Positions 20,731 to 30,101 of a DNA stretch of 64,000 nucleotides are shown in pieces. Below the pieces are notes generated by a model. The model did no database searches, was not told the DNA's origin, and saw only the letters and a list, made by a program, of their open reading frames with translations. Where the stretch lies: NCBI RefSeq assembly GCF_900167155.1, contig NZ_FUXU01000011.1, positions 20,022 through 84,021 on the forward strand, read 5' to 3'. Each line of letters opens with the position of its first letter. Position 1 is the first letter of the stretch. The position numbers were made by a program, and so were the translations under genes. Source of the stretch: Enterovibrio nigricans DSM 22720. Its GTDB lineage: Bacteria; Pseudomonadota; Gammaproteobacteria; Enterobacterales; Vibrionaceae.

Positions 20731-20904
20731 CGCCGATACGCCATTCGCACAATATAATATTTCTGGTTCTAAGAATGAGATTAAGAGCATGAAGAATTTT
20801 TCACTGGAATGATGCAAGTGAACAGCTAAAAGACAGCGTTGTGCCTAGACCGCTAAGAGGAGAAAGATAGTGAAGAAAGTAAGTTGTAGAGATATTTAAT
20901 AAAA

Positions 20905-20938
20905 ACAAAAAAGAACGGGCACGACGTTCGTCGTGCCC
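20905..20938 (-). terminator. Terminator of the upstream CsrB-type RNA
   Basis: The stem GGGCACGAC and GTCGTGCCC has a 4-nt loop and is followed on the minus strand by GTTCTTTTTTG, a strong T-run. Confidence 0.9.
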
Positions 20939-21314
20939 TTAAGGTCTTACTTGCAGCTATCCCGCTACGAAATGTGCTCCCTGCATCATTTCCTTGATTA
21001 GCAGCTGAGTCCTTCAGCGATGTCCTTAACTCTCCGTCCTGGAGGTGTCCTTTAGTCTTACCTTGACCCGTCGAAGCTTCATGTTTCGACTCTTACTCTT
21101 CCTGAGCATGTCCTGCCTTCATCCTGAAGGTGTTCCGTCATCTGTCCTTAGACGAGTCCTTGATGTCTTCCTGACCAGCAAACATCCTGTTTACTGCAAA
21201 TTCCTGCCTTCCTTGATACGTCAATCCCTGATGGTAACCATTCCGTTGTTACCCGCCATCCTGGCATCTGGTTTCCATTCCGTATCCTGTTCCCTGTGTC
21301 AGTATCCTGCCGAC
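20907..21314 (-). ncRNA. csrB: CsrB-type regulatory RNA, upstream copy
   Basis: This is a second CsrA-sponging RNA of about 408 nt on the minus strand, with about 26 GGA motifs. It starts GTCGGCAGGA and ends with GGGCACGAC-GAAC-GTCGTGCCC and a T-rich tail. It is clearly homologous to the copy at 20128-20544, above all at both ends (for example GCAGGGAGCACAT and GTAAGACCTTA), but differs at many internal positions and in length, so it is an old duplication. Known Vibrionaceae carry two or three such RNAs acting redundantly on CsrA. Confidence 0.9.
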
Positions 21315-21321
21315 AAGAAAC

Positions 21322-21349
21322 AGATTACGTGATTGCGAGGGTTAAACAA
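21322..21349 (-). promoter_or_regulatory. Promoter of the upstream CsrB-type RNA
   Basis: TTGTTT, a 16-bp spacer and TAATCT on the minus strand match the promoter of the other copy in both hexamers and in spacing. Confidence 0.7.
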
Positions 21350-21483
21350 CCCACCTACGTTCGATCGACATCACATTTTTATGTTCACACAAATTAAACA
21401 ACAATATCTAATTGATTTTTAAGTAATTAATGCAATCAAAAAAGACATTTACCCAAGGTTAAAGATGCATATTCCTACTGCCA

Positions 21484-21501
21484 TGTAAGCGATCTCGCAC
21501 A
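21484..21501. promoter_or_regulatory. GacA/UvrY/VarA-type upstream activating site 2
   Basis: TGTAAG-CGATCT-CGCACA lies with its centre about 178 bp upstream of the predicted start of the upstream CsrB-type RNA. Both the half-sites and the distance repeat those of site 1, which supports a shared GacA-family activator. Confidence 0.8.
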
Positions 21502-21568
21502 CGCTTTGACGGCAAAGTTATCACAAGCCCATCTATACTGAGAAAACTCCCCATCAAAGAGGTTTTTT

Positions 21569-21802
21569 ATGGAAGTCTTCAATCACAATCTCGAAAGTCT
21601 GTTTCAACAGTTGGGTCTACCGTCAGAGAAAGCATCTATTGAGGCTTTTGTTATACAGCATTCATTGAAGGAAGGAGAGAGCCTAACTAGCGCCACGTTT
21701 TGGACCACCAGTCAAAAGCAATTTTTGGAAGAAGCAAAGTTACAAGATGCCGATTGGGTTGAACAAATTGATTTATTGGATACCTTATTGCGAAAGCCCT
21801 GA
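21569..21802 (+). CDS. DUF2789 family protein
   Basis: This small cytoplasmic protein of 77 aa has the DUF2789 pattern: HNLESLFQQLGLPSEKASIEAFV at the start, then FWTTSQKQFLEEA and DADWVEQIDLLDTLL. The family is uncharacterised and helical. The ATG follows AAAGAGG. It lies divergent from the CsrB-type RNAs, 83 nt from the second activating site. No operon partner is evident; the next gene starts 65 nt downstream on the same strand. Confidence 0.8.
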   Translation: MEVFNHNLESLFQQLGLPSEKASIEAFVIQHSLKEGESLTSATFWTTSQKQFLEEAKLQDADWVEQIDLLDTLLRKP

Positions 21803-21867
21803 CTCCCATGTCATCCTTGGCACGAATTCAAATTAAAGCTTGAATGCTTTGAAATTAAGGAAGAAAC

Positions 21868-22146
21868 GTGAGCACTGACTTTACACGGTTACTTGAAAAA
21901 GCCATCGGATCTTTGGTTAATGATGGCAAGGAACCTTCCATCGCTCTGATTAAAAGCCGCTTGTCCGCACCCGTCCCAATGCCACTGATCATTAGCGCGC
22001 TTCAACGCTGGAAAAAAAGCGGCACGGTCCCGAAAGTAGAAAAAGTAGATGCCCCAAAGGATGCAGATGCACGCATCGCGGAATTGGAGCAACAAGTCAA
22101 AACCTTGACCGAACGTTTGAACGCATTGGAGCAACGATTGGCTTGA
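21868..22146 (+). CDS. Small protein with KfrA-like HTH start and C-terminal coiled coil
   Basis: This 92-aa protein starts at GTG with AAGGAAG upstream. The first half (EPSIALIKSRLSAPVPMPLIISALQRW) resembles the short winged/HTH segment at the start of KfrA-like DNA-binding proteins. The end (ARIAELEQQVKTLTERLNALEQRLA) is a clear heptad coiled coil that would dimerise it. A Pro/Lys/Asp-rich linker joins them. The exact family was not recognised; a small nucleoid- or DNA-associated regulator is only a suggestion. It converges on the DUF2310 gene. Confidence 0.65.
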   Translation: MSTDFTRLLEKAIGSLVNDGKEPSIALIKSRLSAPVPMPLIISALQRWKKSGTVPKVEKVDAPKDADARIAELEQQVKTLTERLNALEQRLA

Positions 22147-22185
22147 CGAGATGTCGCAGCCGATCAGGTGTCGACTGCGACCGGA

Positions 22186-22962
22186 TCATTGAAAGTCCCA
22201 GGAAAGGTTAGAAACGATTCGGCATTCCTCACATTTAAAGTGAAAAACGTCATGAATCGGCGCGTCTTGCAACCAATTTCCGCCACATTTCGGGCATTTC
22301 CGTGCCAATTCAGACTCCACCCCTTCTCCGCCGACACGGTATTGGTAGTAATACGTGGGTATCTTGGTTAAGTATTCGATACGGCCACGAATATCCCACC
22401 CTTTTCTGAACAACAAACTGTCAGCATCCTGAATCTCAGCCAAAGCGGCATGTTCTGCTTTAAACGCACCCGCCATCTGAATTTCATCACAGGCTTGCCA
22501 TTCCGTTTGCCATTTAACTTCGGCTTTGTGGTCACCATTAAACGTTGCAGGAATACGATAAAGAGGGATAGATAGCAACGTTTCACCACAACGTAGCGGC
22601 GAACATGTATGCACATAGGTGGTGTATAAAACTTGCCATGAGCGCGGTTCATCGGCGGCACTTTCTTCAGAATTAATGTCCCGTCCCAGTACCTTCACTT
22701 TTGGCGAGAGCAAACACGCATCTGAAAGCTGGCGAAGCTTTCCACTGACTTGAGGACTGTTGTATTTAATACTGAGGCTATCTTTTTCAGGACAGACTGC
22801 ACGAACATGAAACTGGCCGTCTCCCAACACCATCGGGAATTCACGCCCCAGCACTTGCCCATTGTAACGCAACGCATCCATCAAACCATTGACTGCGCGG
22901 TCAACCACGGAAATCGTTGTGTTATCAAAACATTCAAATGTAAGTTCATCAACAACATACAT
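22186..22962 (-). CDS. DUF2310 family zinc-ribbon protein
   Basis: This 258-aa protein has a C-terminal zinc ribbon with two Cys pairs (CPKCGGNW near residue 223-230 and CEECRIVSNL near 243-252). That matches the DUF2310 group, described as probable nucleic-acid-binding proteins of unknown role. The N-terminal 200 residues show no signal peptide or membrane segment. The ATG lies 6 nt after the syd stop, so it is co-transcribed with syd, an arrangement also remembered from other vibrios. Confidence 0.8.
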   Translation of the reverse strand: MYVVDELTFECFDNTTISVVDRAVNGLMDALRYNGQVLGREFPMVLGDGQFHVRAVCPEKDSLSIKYNSPQVSGKLRQLSDACLLSPKVKVLGRDINSEESAADEPRSWQVLYTTYVHTCSPLRCGETLLSIPLYRIPATFNGDHKAEVKWQTEWQACDEIQMAGAFKAEHAALAEIQDADSLLFRKGWDIRGRIEYLTKIPTYYYQYRVGGEGVESELARKCPKCGGNWLQDAPIHDVFHFKCEECRIVSNLSWDFQ

Positions 22963-22968
22963 GGTGAC

Positions 22969-23514
22969 TTAAACCTCTGGCGACAACTGGGAAAGGAATT
23001 GCTCAACATTCTCCGCCAAAACAATACGCTGCTTAGTTCCCACACGCTCTTTGACAACTTCGCCGCTCACGTTACAAATAGAGATAACATCCAGCTCATC
23101 ATGGGTTGACGCTATGAAAACTGTCGGGTTTTGTTTCAATCGCTTCTGCATCAGAAGATGGCCCAAAATATTTTCCTGTAAACGAGGTAAATCCTCGTCA
23201 CTCCACACTTGGATCAACTCAACACTCAACCCCTCGAAAGAAGCCGTCATGTCTCCACAGTATTGCCCAGCATAAAATGCTTTAATATCACCATGCAGTT
23301 GAATACCAATTCCGTCTTCAACATTTGAAAAATCTGCCAGCTCTTCACGCTTCACTGGCTGCCAAATCACCACATCATCAGTATCTTGTAAAACACACGG
23401 CGATACGAGTTCTAAATACGCATCACTTTGTGGCATAGAGCCATGATGTGATTGCCATGCTTCGACAAAGCGCTCGCTGAACGACCAAAGCGTGGTAGTG
23501 ACAGAGTGATTCAT
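22969..23514 (-). CDS. syd: SecY-interacting protein Syd
   Basis: Syd (181 aa) binds cytoplasmic faces of the SecYEG translocon and can disrupt faulty complexes. Typical stretches are WQPVKREELADFSNVE, HGDIKAFYAGQYCGDM and LIQVWSDEDLPRLQENILGH, and the length equals the usual 181 aa. A TTG lies two codons upstream, but GAGGA is placed 9 nt before ATG 23514, so that start is preferred. It is divergent from queF, as in enterobacteria, with a 62-nt shared promoter region. Confidence 0.93.
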   Translation of the reverse strand: MNHSVTTTLWSFSERFVEAWQSHHGSMPQSDAYLELVSPCVLQDTDDVVIWQPVKREELADFSNVEDGIGIQLHGDIKAFYAGQYCGDMTASFEGLSVELIQVWSDEDLPRLQENILGHLLMQKRLKQNPTVFIASTHDELDVISICNVSGEVVKERVGTKQRIVLAENVEQFLSQLSPEV

Positions 23515-23576
23515 TAGCAAGATTCCTCAAGATTCAGTAAACTTTGCGCATTCTAATCGATCCGTGGCAAAACCGT

Positions 23577-24422
23577 ATGAGCAAATATCAAGATGCAAAA
23601 GAACTTGCTGGCCTAACACTAGGTCAGAAAACGGACTATCAGGAACACTATGCACCTGAACTGCTGCAACCTGTACCTCGAAGCCTTAACCGTGATGACC
23701 TAGACTTAGGGGATTCACTGCCTTTTACTGGGTACGACATTTGGACGCTCTACGAACTGTCATGGCTTAACGCAAAAGGCCTGCCACAAGTCGCGATCGG
23801 CGAAGTGCGCTTACCTGCGACCAGCCCAAACCTGATTGAATCAAAGTCGTTCAAACTTTACCTAAACAGCTTCAACCAAACCAAGTTTAAAAACTGGCAG
23901 GAAGTGGTTGATACACTGGCAAAAGACTTGTCTGCATGTGCGGGATCAGATGTGGATGTCACCATTCTTCCTCTGGAAGAATTCAGCAACGCCTCTGTAG
24001 TCGCGTTTGGCGGGGAGAACATCGATGAACAGGATATCGAAGTCGACAATTACGAATTCGATGCGTCCCTATTAGAAGGTGCCGCTGAAGGCCCGATTGT
24101 CACAGAAACACTGAACAGCAACCTTCTAAAGTCAAACTGTCTGATCACCAGTCAACCTGATTGGGGCTCGGTGCGCATCGCCTACAAAGGCAAGCGCATT
24201 AATCGCGAAAAGCTGCTGCGATATATTGTTTCTTTCCGTCGTCACAACGAATTCCACGAGCAATGTGTTGAACGTATTTTTACTGACCTGATGAAATACT
24301 GCCAACCAGAGCTTCTGACGGTTTACGCACGTTACACGCGTCGCGGTGGTTTGGATATTAACCCATACCGTACTAACATGGGTAAAACACCTAGCGAAAA
24401 CAATCGTCTGGCTCGCCAGTAA
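23577..24422 (+). CDS. queF: NADPH-dependent 7-cyano-7-deazaguanine reductase
   Basis: QueF reduces preQ0 to preQ1 in queuosine tRNA modification. This is the long, two-domain YqfB/QueF type of 281 aa. The signature [17 protein letters not shown] (near residue 90) and the catalytic Cys in [14 protein letters not shown] (near 188) are present, as is [13 protein letters not shown] (near 230). The frame is open from 23544, but [13 protein letters not shown] at 23577 matches the known start. A terminator follows. Confidence 0.96.
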   Translation: MSKYQDAKELAGLTLGQKTDYQEHYAPELLQPVPRSLNRDDLDLGDSLPFTGYDIWTLYELSWLNAKGLPQVAIGEVRLPATSPNLIESKSFKLYLNSFNQTKFKNWQEVVDTLAKDLSACAGSDVDVTILPLEEFSNASVVAFGGENIDEQDIEVDNYEFDASLLEGAAEGPIVTETLNSNLLKSNCLITSQPDWGSVRIAYKGKRINREKLLRYIVSFRRHNEFHEQCVERIFTDLMKYCQPELLTVYARYTRRGGLDINPYRTNMGKTPSENNRLARQ

Positions 24423-24429
24423 TTCCAAT

Positions 24430-24460
24430 AGCAGGCCTAAATAGCCTGCTTTATTTTTAT
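24430..24460 (+). terminator. Intrinsic terminator of queF
   Basis: The stem AGCAGGC and GCCTGCT (7-nt loop) is followed by TTATTTTTAT. Confidence 0.78.
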
Positions 24461-24473
24461 TTAAACGGGAACC

Positions 24474-26783
24474 ATGCGCTTAATTCCTGCGGCTATTTGT
24501 CTTCTTTCTTTGTTACTGACCACACACGTCAGTGCGAAAATATACTCCACGCCAATACTCTCTGAAGCAGAGTCGATGATCCAAACCACACCGGAAAAAT
24601 CGATTGAAATAGCAGAGCGTTTTCTCGTCCAGCGACGTCTGAGTCAAGCCACCAATAGGCTACACACCAACAATGAGGCTGATCGTTCGATTCGATCACC
24701 CATGAACACGGTGCACGCCTATATCGTATTGGCAAAAGCAAACAGCGTAATAGGAAATCACAACGCGGCATGGAAAGCCCTGAATAGCGCTAGGCAAATG
24801 ATGCAGGAAAACAGCCTTCAACAAATGTCATTGGAACTGGCGTTTGTTGAAGCATCCTTGCTTTATCATTTGGACAACAATGCCGTCGCCGCTGAGCAGA
24901 AGTTAAACAGCCTTTTTGCTGAACTGCCTCCTGAAGGAGAAACGCGAAGTAAAAATCTAAACTATCTGGCTTTTGAAGCTGCGCTACTCAAAGCCATCAT
25001 CGTGTCTCACTCTGACAGTGAGAAGGCCACATTCGACCAATTTGATCTGGCTTACCGTGAGTTAGGTGACAAACCTGATATCCAGCAAAAAGTGCGCTAT
25101 CAGATCGCAATCGGCAATTATTTTTTACAAAAACAATCTTATGAGCAAGCCTTGGCAGAATTGTTAAGTGCCTATTGGTTAGCAAGTGAAAATGATTTAA
25201 CACCGGAAATTGCGAGTTCTAACGTCTCTCTCACCAAGCTTTATCGTCAACAGGGGGTTTTAGACAAAGCACTTCAGCATGCCAATCAAGCCGCTGAGTT
25301 TTATGAGCATTTTGATTTAAGCCGAGGTCTATCTAATACCCAGACCCTGCTGGCGGATATTTACAGCAAACAAAACCGATATAACTTTGCCTTAGTGCAC
25401 TATTTCAACGCGCTAGATATTGAAAACACACTGTCTCGCGCACCAAAAATCGCCAACATAAAAATTGCCATTGCCGATACCTATTTAAAACTCTTGCGAT
25501 ATAACCAAGCAGAAAAATACGTTGATAATGCGATTGACATAGCCCAAGACGCTAAACTGACGGAACCATTGACTCGTGCACTGATCCTAAAAGGTGAACT
25601 TGCGCTTCGCACCCATGATAACGACGTCGCACTGCAATCCCTCAAACAGGCGCTGCTGAACGCAGAAGCACTAAAAAATCGTCTCCTTATACTCGAATGC
25701 TTGCCAAAACTTTCCAAAGCTTATGAACAAAAAGGCCTGTATGAAGAGGCCCTTCACGTTCAACGTAAATTCGATTTGCTTAACCAACGAAATGAAAGCC
25801 GACGCCAAATTCAAGAAGCTGAATCCTTCAAGCGCCGCCAGCGCGTGATTGAGCGTCAATTGCAAATTGAAGACATGCAGAAAAAACAGGCACAAGACAG
25901 CAAAAACATTGTCGAACAAAAGAAAATCAACCTGTTCCTGCTCGGCAGCCTAAGCATTATTTTACTGATCCTTGTGCTACGCCATCGTACCGCAAATGCG
26001 CGCCAATCTCAGTTAGATGCTTTACGCGAAGAGCTCTACACCCATCCAAGAAGCGGTCTGAGAAACCTGCGCATGCTTAACGACAGACTGTCAAACTCCT
26101 TGGCTAAAAGCAGCGCCCAACTCGAACAATGGTACCTTGGGGAAATGATCCATGAGCCCCTGAGTGACAAACTCAGCTTTGCCATGTTTGAAGTCCCCTT
26201 TTTGAAAGTCGCCTACCTGCAACATGGCTACCTCAAAGGGCTCGAACTCGAACGAGATTTGGGCAACTACCTCAAAGTTCATACACAAGAGCCTGCGCGC
26301 CTTTATCACTTTTCCGATGCCATGTTTATTTACATCGAGCATCACGCCAGTTCGCCGGATACGCCCGACGAAATGGCCCGAAAAATTCAGGCGATGGTCG
26401 ATGGCTTTGTACGCGAATACAAACTTGTCGATGTCGACGACAGACTACGCATTGGTATGGCAGATTATCCTTTCTTACCTCGTGCGTTCACCTCTATTAA
26501 TGACAAAGAACTCATCGACATTCTGTTAATGGCCACCAGCGCAGCCCGTCAGGCCTGTAAGGCAGAAGAAACAAGCCAATGGGTCTATTTGAGTGCGATT
26601 GATTCCACGCCCGCCGCCTGCTTTGCAGACACCAATGTCCGTCAAGCCTGCCTTGAAGCCATCAATTCCGGATTGATAAAGGTTAAAACTTCAGCATCCA
26701 GTGGAATTAACTGGCAGACGGTTCACGATTCTGATAAAAACTGGCGCCAATCAATTGATAACACTAGCAGTAAACCGTTATAG
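24474..26783 (+). CDS. TPR-repeat membrane protein with degenerate GGDEF-like C-terminus
   Basis: This 769-aa protein begins with a signal peptide (residues 1-21). A periplasmic array of tetratricopeptide-like repeats follows (about 90-440), then a Gln/Arg-rich coiled coil (about 440-480) and one membrane helix (about 486-503, INLFLLGSLSIILLILVL). The cytoplasmic part starts HPRSGLRNLRMLNDRLS, like the opening of GGDEF domains (D-x-LTGLxNRR). No GGDEF active-site motif is present, so it is probably catalytically dead, perhaps GTP- or partner-binding. It lies just upstream of an intact diguanylate cyclase, a likely partner. Confidence 0.8.
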   Translation: MRLIPAAICLLSLLLTTHVSAKIYSTPILSEAESMIQTTPEKSIEIAERFLVQRRLSQATNRLHTNNEADRSIRSPMNTVHAYIVLAKANSVIGNHNAAWKALNSARQMMQENSLQQMSLELAFVEASLLYHLDNNAVAAEQKLNSLFAELPPEGETRSKNLNYLAFEAALLKAIIVSHSDSEKATFDQFDLAYRELGDKPDIQQKVRYQIAIGNYFLQKQSYEQALAELLSAYWLASENDLTPEIASSNVSLTKLYRQQGVLDKALQHANQAAEFYEHFDLSRGLSNTQTLLADIYSKQNRYNFALVHYFNALDIENTLSRAPKIANIKIAIADTYLKLLRYNQAEKYVDNAIDIAQDAKLTEPLTRALILKGELALRTHDNDVALQSLKQALLNAEALKNRLLILECLPKLSKAYEQKGLYEEALHVQRKFDLLNQRNESRRQIQEAESFKRRQRVIERQLQIEDMQKKQAQDSKNIVEQKKINLFLLGSLSIILLILVLRHRTANARQSQLDALREELYTHPRSGLRNLRMLNDRLSNSLAKSSAQLEQWYLGEMIHEPLSDKLSFAMFEVPFLKVAYLQHGYLKGLELERDLGNYLKVHTQEPARLYHFSDAMFIYIEHHASSPDTPDEMARKIQAMVDGFVREYKLVDVDDRLRIGMADYPFLPRAFTSINDKELIDILLMATSAARQACKAEETSQWVYLSAIDSTPAACFADTNVRQACLEAINSGLIKVKTSASSGINWQTVHDSDKNWRQSIDNTSSKPL

Positions 26784-26873
26784 CTAGAAGTTGCGCCTTA
26801 GCGTTTGGAATTAGTAGCCCGCATTATCAGTGAGGTTTTTCACTGTTTGGGTTTGGAGATGTAATCGCGTTTT

Positions 26874-28442
26874 ATGTCCAACTTCTCATCAGATGAAGAT
26901 GTCATCACACTGACAGAAAAGTTGCAGCACTCTCAGCTGGTCGCCCGTGATTTGGCTCTTAAATCGCGGCGCGAAGCGACGATCTTGAAAAGGCTAATTT
27001 CACGTCTTATCACTGCTTCACAAGCGCAAGATGAACCCCTCATCAACCAAAAGCTGGCTCAAATTCAACGAGACCTAGACGCTCAGGAAGATGTAGGGAG
27101 ATTGATTCCTCAACTGGCTTTGGTAGAGAGAATGGTCAATAAACATACTCATGCGCAAGAGAAAGCGAAAGACGCGTTAGAAAACCAGTTTTTGCAAAGC
27201 GGCGAAACCTTAAAATGTTTGCCCGGTTTGCCCGGTTTGCCCGCGCAACTAAAACGCGATTTACGGAACCTGATCCAACGTCCAGAGGAAGAAACAAACG
27301 GTAATAACCAGAAAATTATTGCCTTGCTTCAACTCTATGAGCGCGCAATTAAACTTCTCTCTTTACCCTCCAATGGGCTGACAGCCAAAGAGCTGTTGAA
27401 TATTGACCGTATCAACCAGTTAGCTGGCGAACTGCAACATCTGGTGACGGAGCTTGATTTCGATGGTGAAGTCGGCGACCGATTGCTAGATATCAGGAAT
27501 CGCCTTTTGCTTTCTCCTGATGCACAAACGCTGCTAGAACTCACGCTCGAATCTGTTCAGCTGCTCCTGGAAGGAACACGAAACGAACGCAAAGCATCGC
27601 AAACGTTTCTGAACCAGCTAAATGAAGATCTGTCAGTATTGCAACGTCACAACGGGCGCTCAATCGACACGACCCAGACGATTGCAACACAAAGAACCTC
27701 ATTGAATGAGGAGTTAGCACTGTCTGTTGATGAAATGCATATTCACCTCAACGAGGCCATATCGTTAGAGGATCTGCGTCCAAATTTAAGCAAGGTATCA
27801 GACAATCTCGCCTCCATTGTCGCGAGAAATAAAGCGTTGGAAGAGCGCGAGCAACAACTTCTTGAACAACTTCAACATAACGAGCAAAAGCTCAATGCGC
27901 TTTATACTCAAACTATGGATTATCGCCGTCGTTTGGGCGATCAAGAGCGAAAACTGCTACTAGACCCGCTAACCAAGGTATACAACCGAGCAGCATTGGA
28001 TGACAGATTAGAACATGAGTATCGTTGCTGGTTGCGTTACCAATCTCCATTCTGTCTCGCGATGATCGACATTGACCACTTCAAATCGGTCAATGACCAA
28101 TACGGGCATTTGGTGGGTGATAAGGTATTAAAAGTTGTCGCCCGTACCATTCATCAATGCTTACGTGATACCGACTTTATCGCACGTTTTGGCGGTGAAG
28201 AATTCGTTGTGTTACTGCCCGACGCCGAAGAAACGACCCGTACTCACATACTCGATAACATTCGAGAAACCGTCGCAAGATTGCCTTTTAAATTCAAAAA
28301 TAAACGCCTCACTGTTACCGTTTCTATTGGTGCCAGTATGTTTATGAACAAAGACAATACTGTTGATGTACTCGAACGTGCAGACAGTGCGTTATACAAT
28401 GCTAAGCATAACGGCAGAAACAAATTGGTTTGGGCACAATAG
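26874..28442 (+). CDS. Diguanylate cyclase with GGEEF domain
   Basis: This enzyme (522 aa) should make cyclic di-GMP from two GTP. Residues about 365-520 form the GGDEF domain, with DPLTKVYNRAALDD, the metal-binding MIDIDHFKSVNDQYGH, and the active-site GGEEF (near 440-444). The inhibitory I-site RDTD precedes GGEEF by five residues, so product feedback is likely. The N-terminal 350 residues are soluble, helical and coiled-coil, with no membrane segment. A 9-bp tandem unit gives the GLPGLP repeat near residue 119. It lies 90 nt after the degenerate GGDEF gene. Confidence 0.93.
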   Translation: MSNFSSDEDVITLTEKLQHSQLVARDLALKSRREATILKRLISRLITASQAQDEPLINQKLAQIQRDLDAQEDVGRLIPQLALVERMVNKHTHAQEKAKDALENQFLQSGETLKCLPGLPGLPAQLKRDLRNLIQRPEEETNGNNQKIIALLQLYERAIKLLSLPSNGLTAKELLNIDRINQLAGELQHLVTELDFDGEVGDRLLDIRNRLLLSPDAQTLLELTLESVQLLLEGTRNERKASQTFLNQLNEDLSVLQRHNGRSIDTTQTIATQRTSLNEELALSVDEMHIHLNEAISLEDLRPNLSKVSDNLASIVARNKALEEREQQLLEQLQHNEQKLNALYTQTMDYRRRLGDQERKLLLDPLTKVYNRAALDDRLEHEYRCWLRYQSPFCLAMIDIDHFKSVNDQYGHLVGDKVLKVVARTIHQCLRDTDFIARFGGEEFVVLLPDAEETTRTHILDNIRETVARLPFKFKNKRLTVTVSIGASMFMNKDNTVDVLERADSALYNAKHNGRNKLVWAQ

Positions 28443-28696
28443 AGCCCAAAACCCGATTCCTCCTCGTGGATTGGACAATGTGAAACTGCTCACTAAACCG
28501 CCTGTATCTTTTACCTTACAACATTCTCTTTTTGTCGAATTACTGGCTAAACCCCACACCAATGTGTATGTTTAATTAACATACTGTTTTTCTTGGGGAT
28601 GCCCCCACCGCGAATAACAATGAACAAATAAGCGAAATGGTGTCTTAAGCACGCCGCTCTCTTTCCCTAGTGTGTTTTTCTACACAGGAGGTGACT

Positions 28697-30067
28697 ATGA
28701 TCACGCATATCAGCCCAGTCGGGGCCATGGATCTTCTCTCTCAACTGGAAGTCGACAGACTCAAAGACACAGCAAAAAGCGATTTGTACCGTCTGTACCG
28801 CAATTGCTCCCTCGCTGTATTGAACTCAGGCAGCCACACTGACAGTTCAAAAGAACTGCTTGAGCAATACAAAACCTTCGACATACGAGTGATGCGAAGA
28901 GAACGCGGCGTGAAGCTCGAACTGATTAACCCACCCGAACACGCCTTTGTTGATGGGCGCATCATTCGAGGCATTCAGGAGCACATGTTCTCCGTGCTTC
29001 GCGACATAGTCCATGTCAACGTTCAGCTTGAGCATGCAAAAGTGTTCAACCTGACCAACTCCAGCCATATTACTAACCTTATTTTTGATATTTTGCGAAA
29101 CGCCAAAGCACTTGTGCCAGGGAAAGACCCGAACCTTGTCGTCTGCTGGGGCGGGCACTCTATCAATGCCATTGAATACCAATACACGCGGGAAGTGGGT
29201 AATGAACTCGGTTTACGCGAACTTAATGTCTGTACCGGTTGTGGCCCTGGCGCGATGGAAGGTCCGATGAAAGGCGCAGCGATCGGCCACGCTAAACAAC
29301 GCGTGAAAGACGGGCGTTTTCTAGGCTTAACCGAGCCTTCTATTATTGCAGCTGAGCCACCCAACCCCATCGTCAATGAGTTGGTGATCATGCCGGACAT
29401 TGAGAAACGCCTCGAAGCTTTCGTGCGTATGGGCCATGCGATCATTATCTTCCCCGGTGGCGCAGGTACAGCGGAAGAACTCCTGTATTTGCTGGGCATA
29501 TTGATGCACCCAGACAATGCAAGCCAACCCATGCCCGTCGTGCTGACTGGCCCGAAAGAAAGCGCCAATTACTTCCGCGTCATTGATGAATTCATACGTG
29601 ATGTCTTGGGAGAACAAGCAACTAAGTATTATGAAATCGTCATTGGCGACCCAGCAAAAGCTGCCCGCATCATTAAACAAGCGATGCCCACAGTAAAAGA
29701 GCATCGCCAATCAACAGGCGACGCATACTCGTTCAATTGGTCGTTGAAAATATCGCCCGAATTCCAACTCCCTTTCGAACCAAACCATGAAAACATGGCA
29801 AACCTCGATCTACATATGAACCAACGTCCTGAGTTGCTTGCATCTGCTTTACGGCAAGCATTCTCCGGAATCGTAGCCGGTAATGTGAAAGAAGAAGGCA
29901 TTCGCGAAATCGAGCGCAATGGCCCGTTCAAGATAAACGGCGATGCGATACTCATGAAGAAAATGGACAAACTCCTTCGAGGTTTCGTCGAACAACAACG
30001 AATGAAATTACCCGGCACCGCTTACGTACCGTGCTATGAAATCGTTCAAGGCTCTGGTGGCCGATAA
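28697..30067 (+). CDS. ppnN: Nucleotide 5'-monophosphate nucleosidase PpnN (YgdH)
   Basis: PpnN (456 aa) cleaves pyrimidine and purine nucleoside monophosphates to base and ribose 5-phosphate, and in enterobacteria is stimulated by (p)ppGpp. The LOG-type core has [15 protein letters not shown] (near residue 187) and the catalytic PGGAGTAEE motif (near 260), flanked by N- and C-terminal YgdH-specific domains. The start ATG 28697 is fixed by a perfect AGGAGGTGA ribosome site 3 nt upstream, so translation should be strong. It is followed by a terminator and xni, as in enterobacteria. Confidence 0.95.
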   Translation: MITHISPVGAMDLLSQLEVDRLKDTAKSDLYRLYRNCSLAVLNSGSHTDSSKELLEQYKTFDIRVMRRERGVKLELINPPEHAFVDGRIIRGIQEHMFSVLRDIVHVNVQLEHAKVFNLTNSSHITNLIFDILRNAKALVPGKDPNLVVCWGGHSINAIEYQYTREVGNELGLRELNVCTGCGPGAMEGPMKGAAIGHAKQRVKDGRFLGLTEPSIIAAEPPNPIVNELVIMPDIEKRLEAFVRMGHAIIIFPGGAGTAEELLYLLGILMHPDNASQPMPVVLTGPKESANYFRVIDEFIRDVLGEQATKYYEIVIGDPAKAARIIKQAMPTVKEHRQSTGDAYSFNWSLKISPEFQLPFEPNHENMANLDLHMNQRPELLASALRQAFSGIVAGNVKEEGIREIERNGPFKINGDAILMKKMDKLLRGFVEQQRMKLPGTAYVPCYEIVQGSGGR

Positions 30068-30101
30068 CGAAAAGCTCCTTTCATTTATCTTCCAACAAAT
30101 T

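Noticed and set aside
20437..20812. Open frames at 20437-20640 (minus) and 20591-20812 (plus)
   Set aside because: The first lies inside a CsrB-type RNA and its promoter; the second spans the regulatory region between the two RNA genes. Neither has a ribosome site or recognisable protein features.
20128..21314. A CRISPR array or repeat cluster
   Set aside because: The short repeated motifs are irregularly spaced GGA elements in two long homologous transcripts; there are no constant repeats with unique spacers and no cas genes.
21045..21332. 95-aa open frame on the plus strand
   Set aside because: It is antisense to the second CsrB-type RNA; its Ser/Pro/Leu-rich sequence comes from the repeated TCC (GGA complement) motifs.
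22146..24476. A preQ1 riboswitch for queF
   Set aside because: The 62-nt gap before queF has no C-rich or A-rich pseudoknot pattern of a preQ1 aptamer, and queF here sits in the usual unswitched gammaproteobacterial setting.
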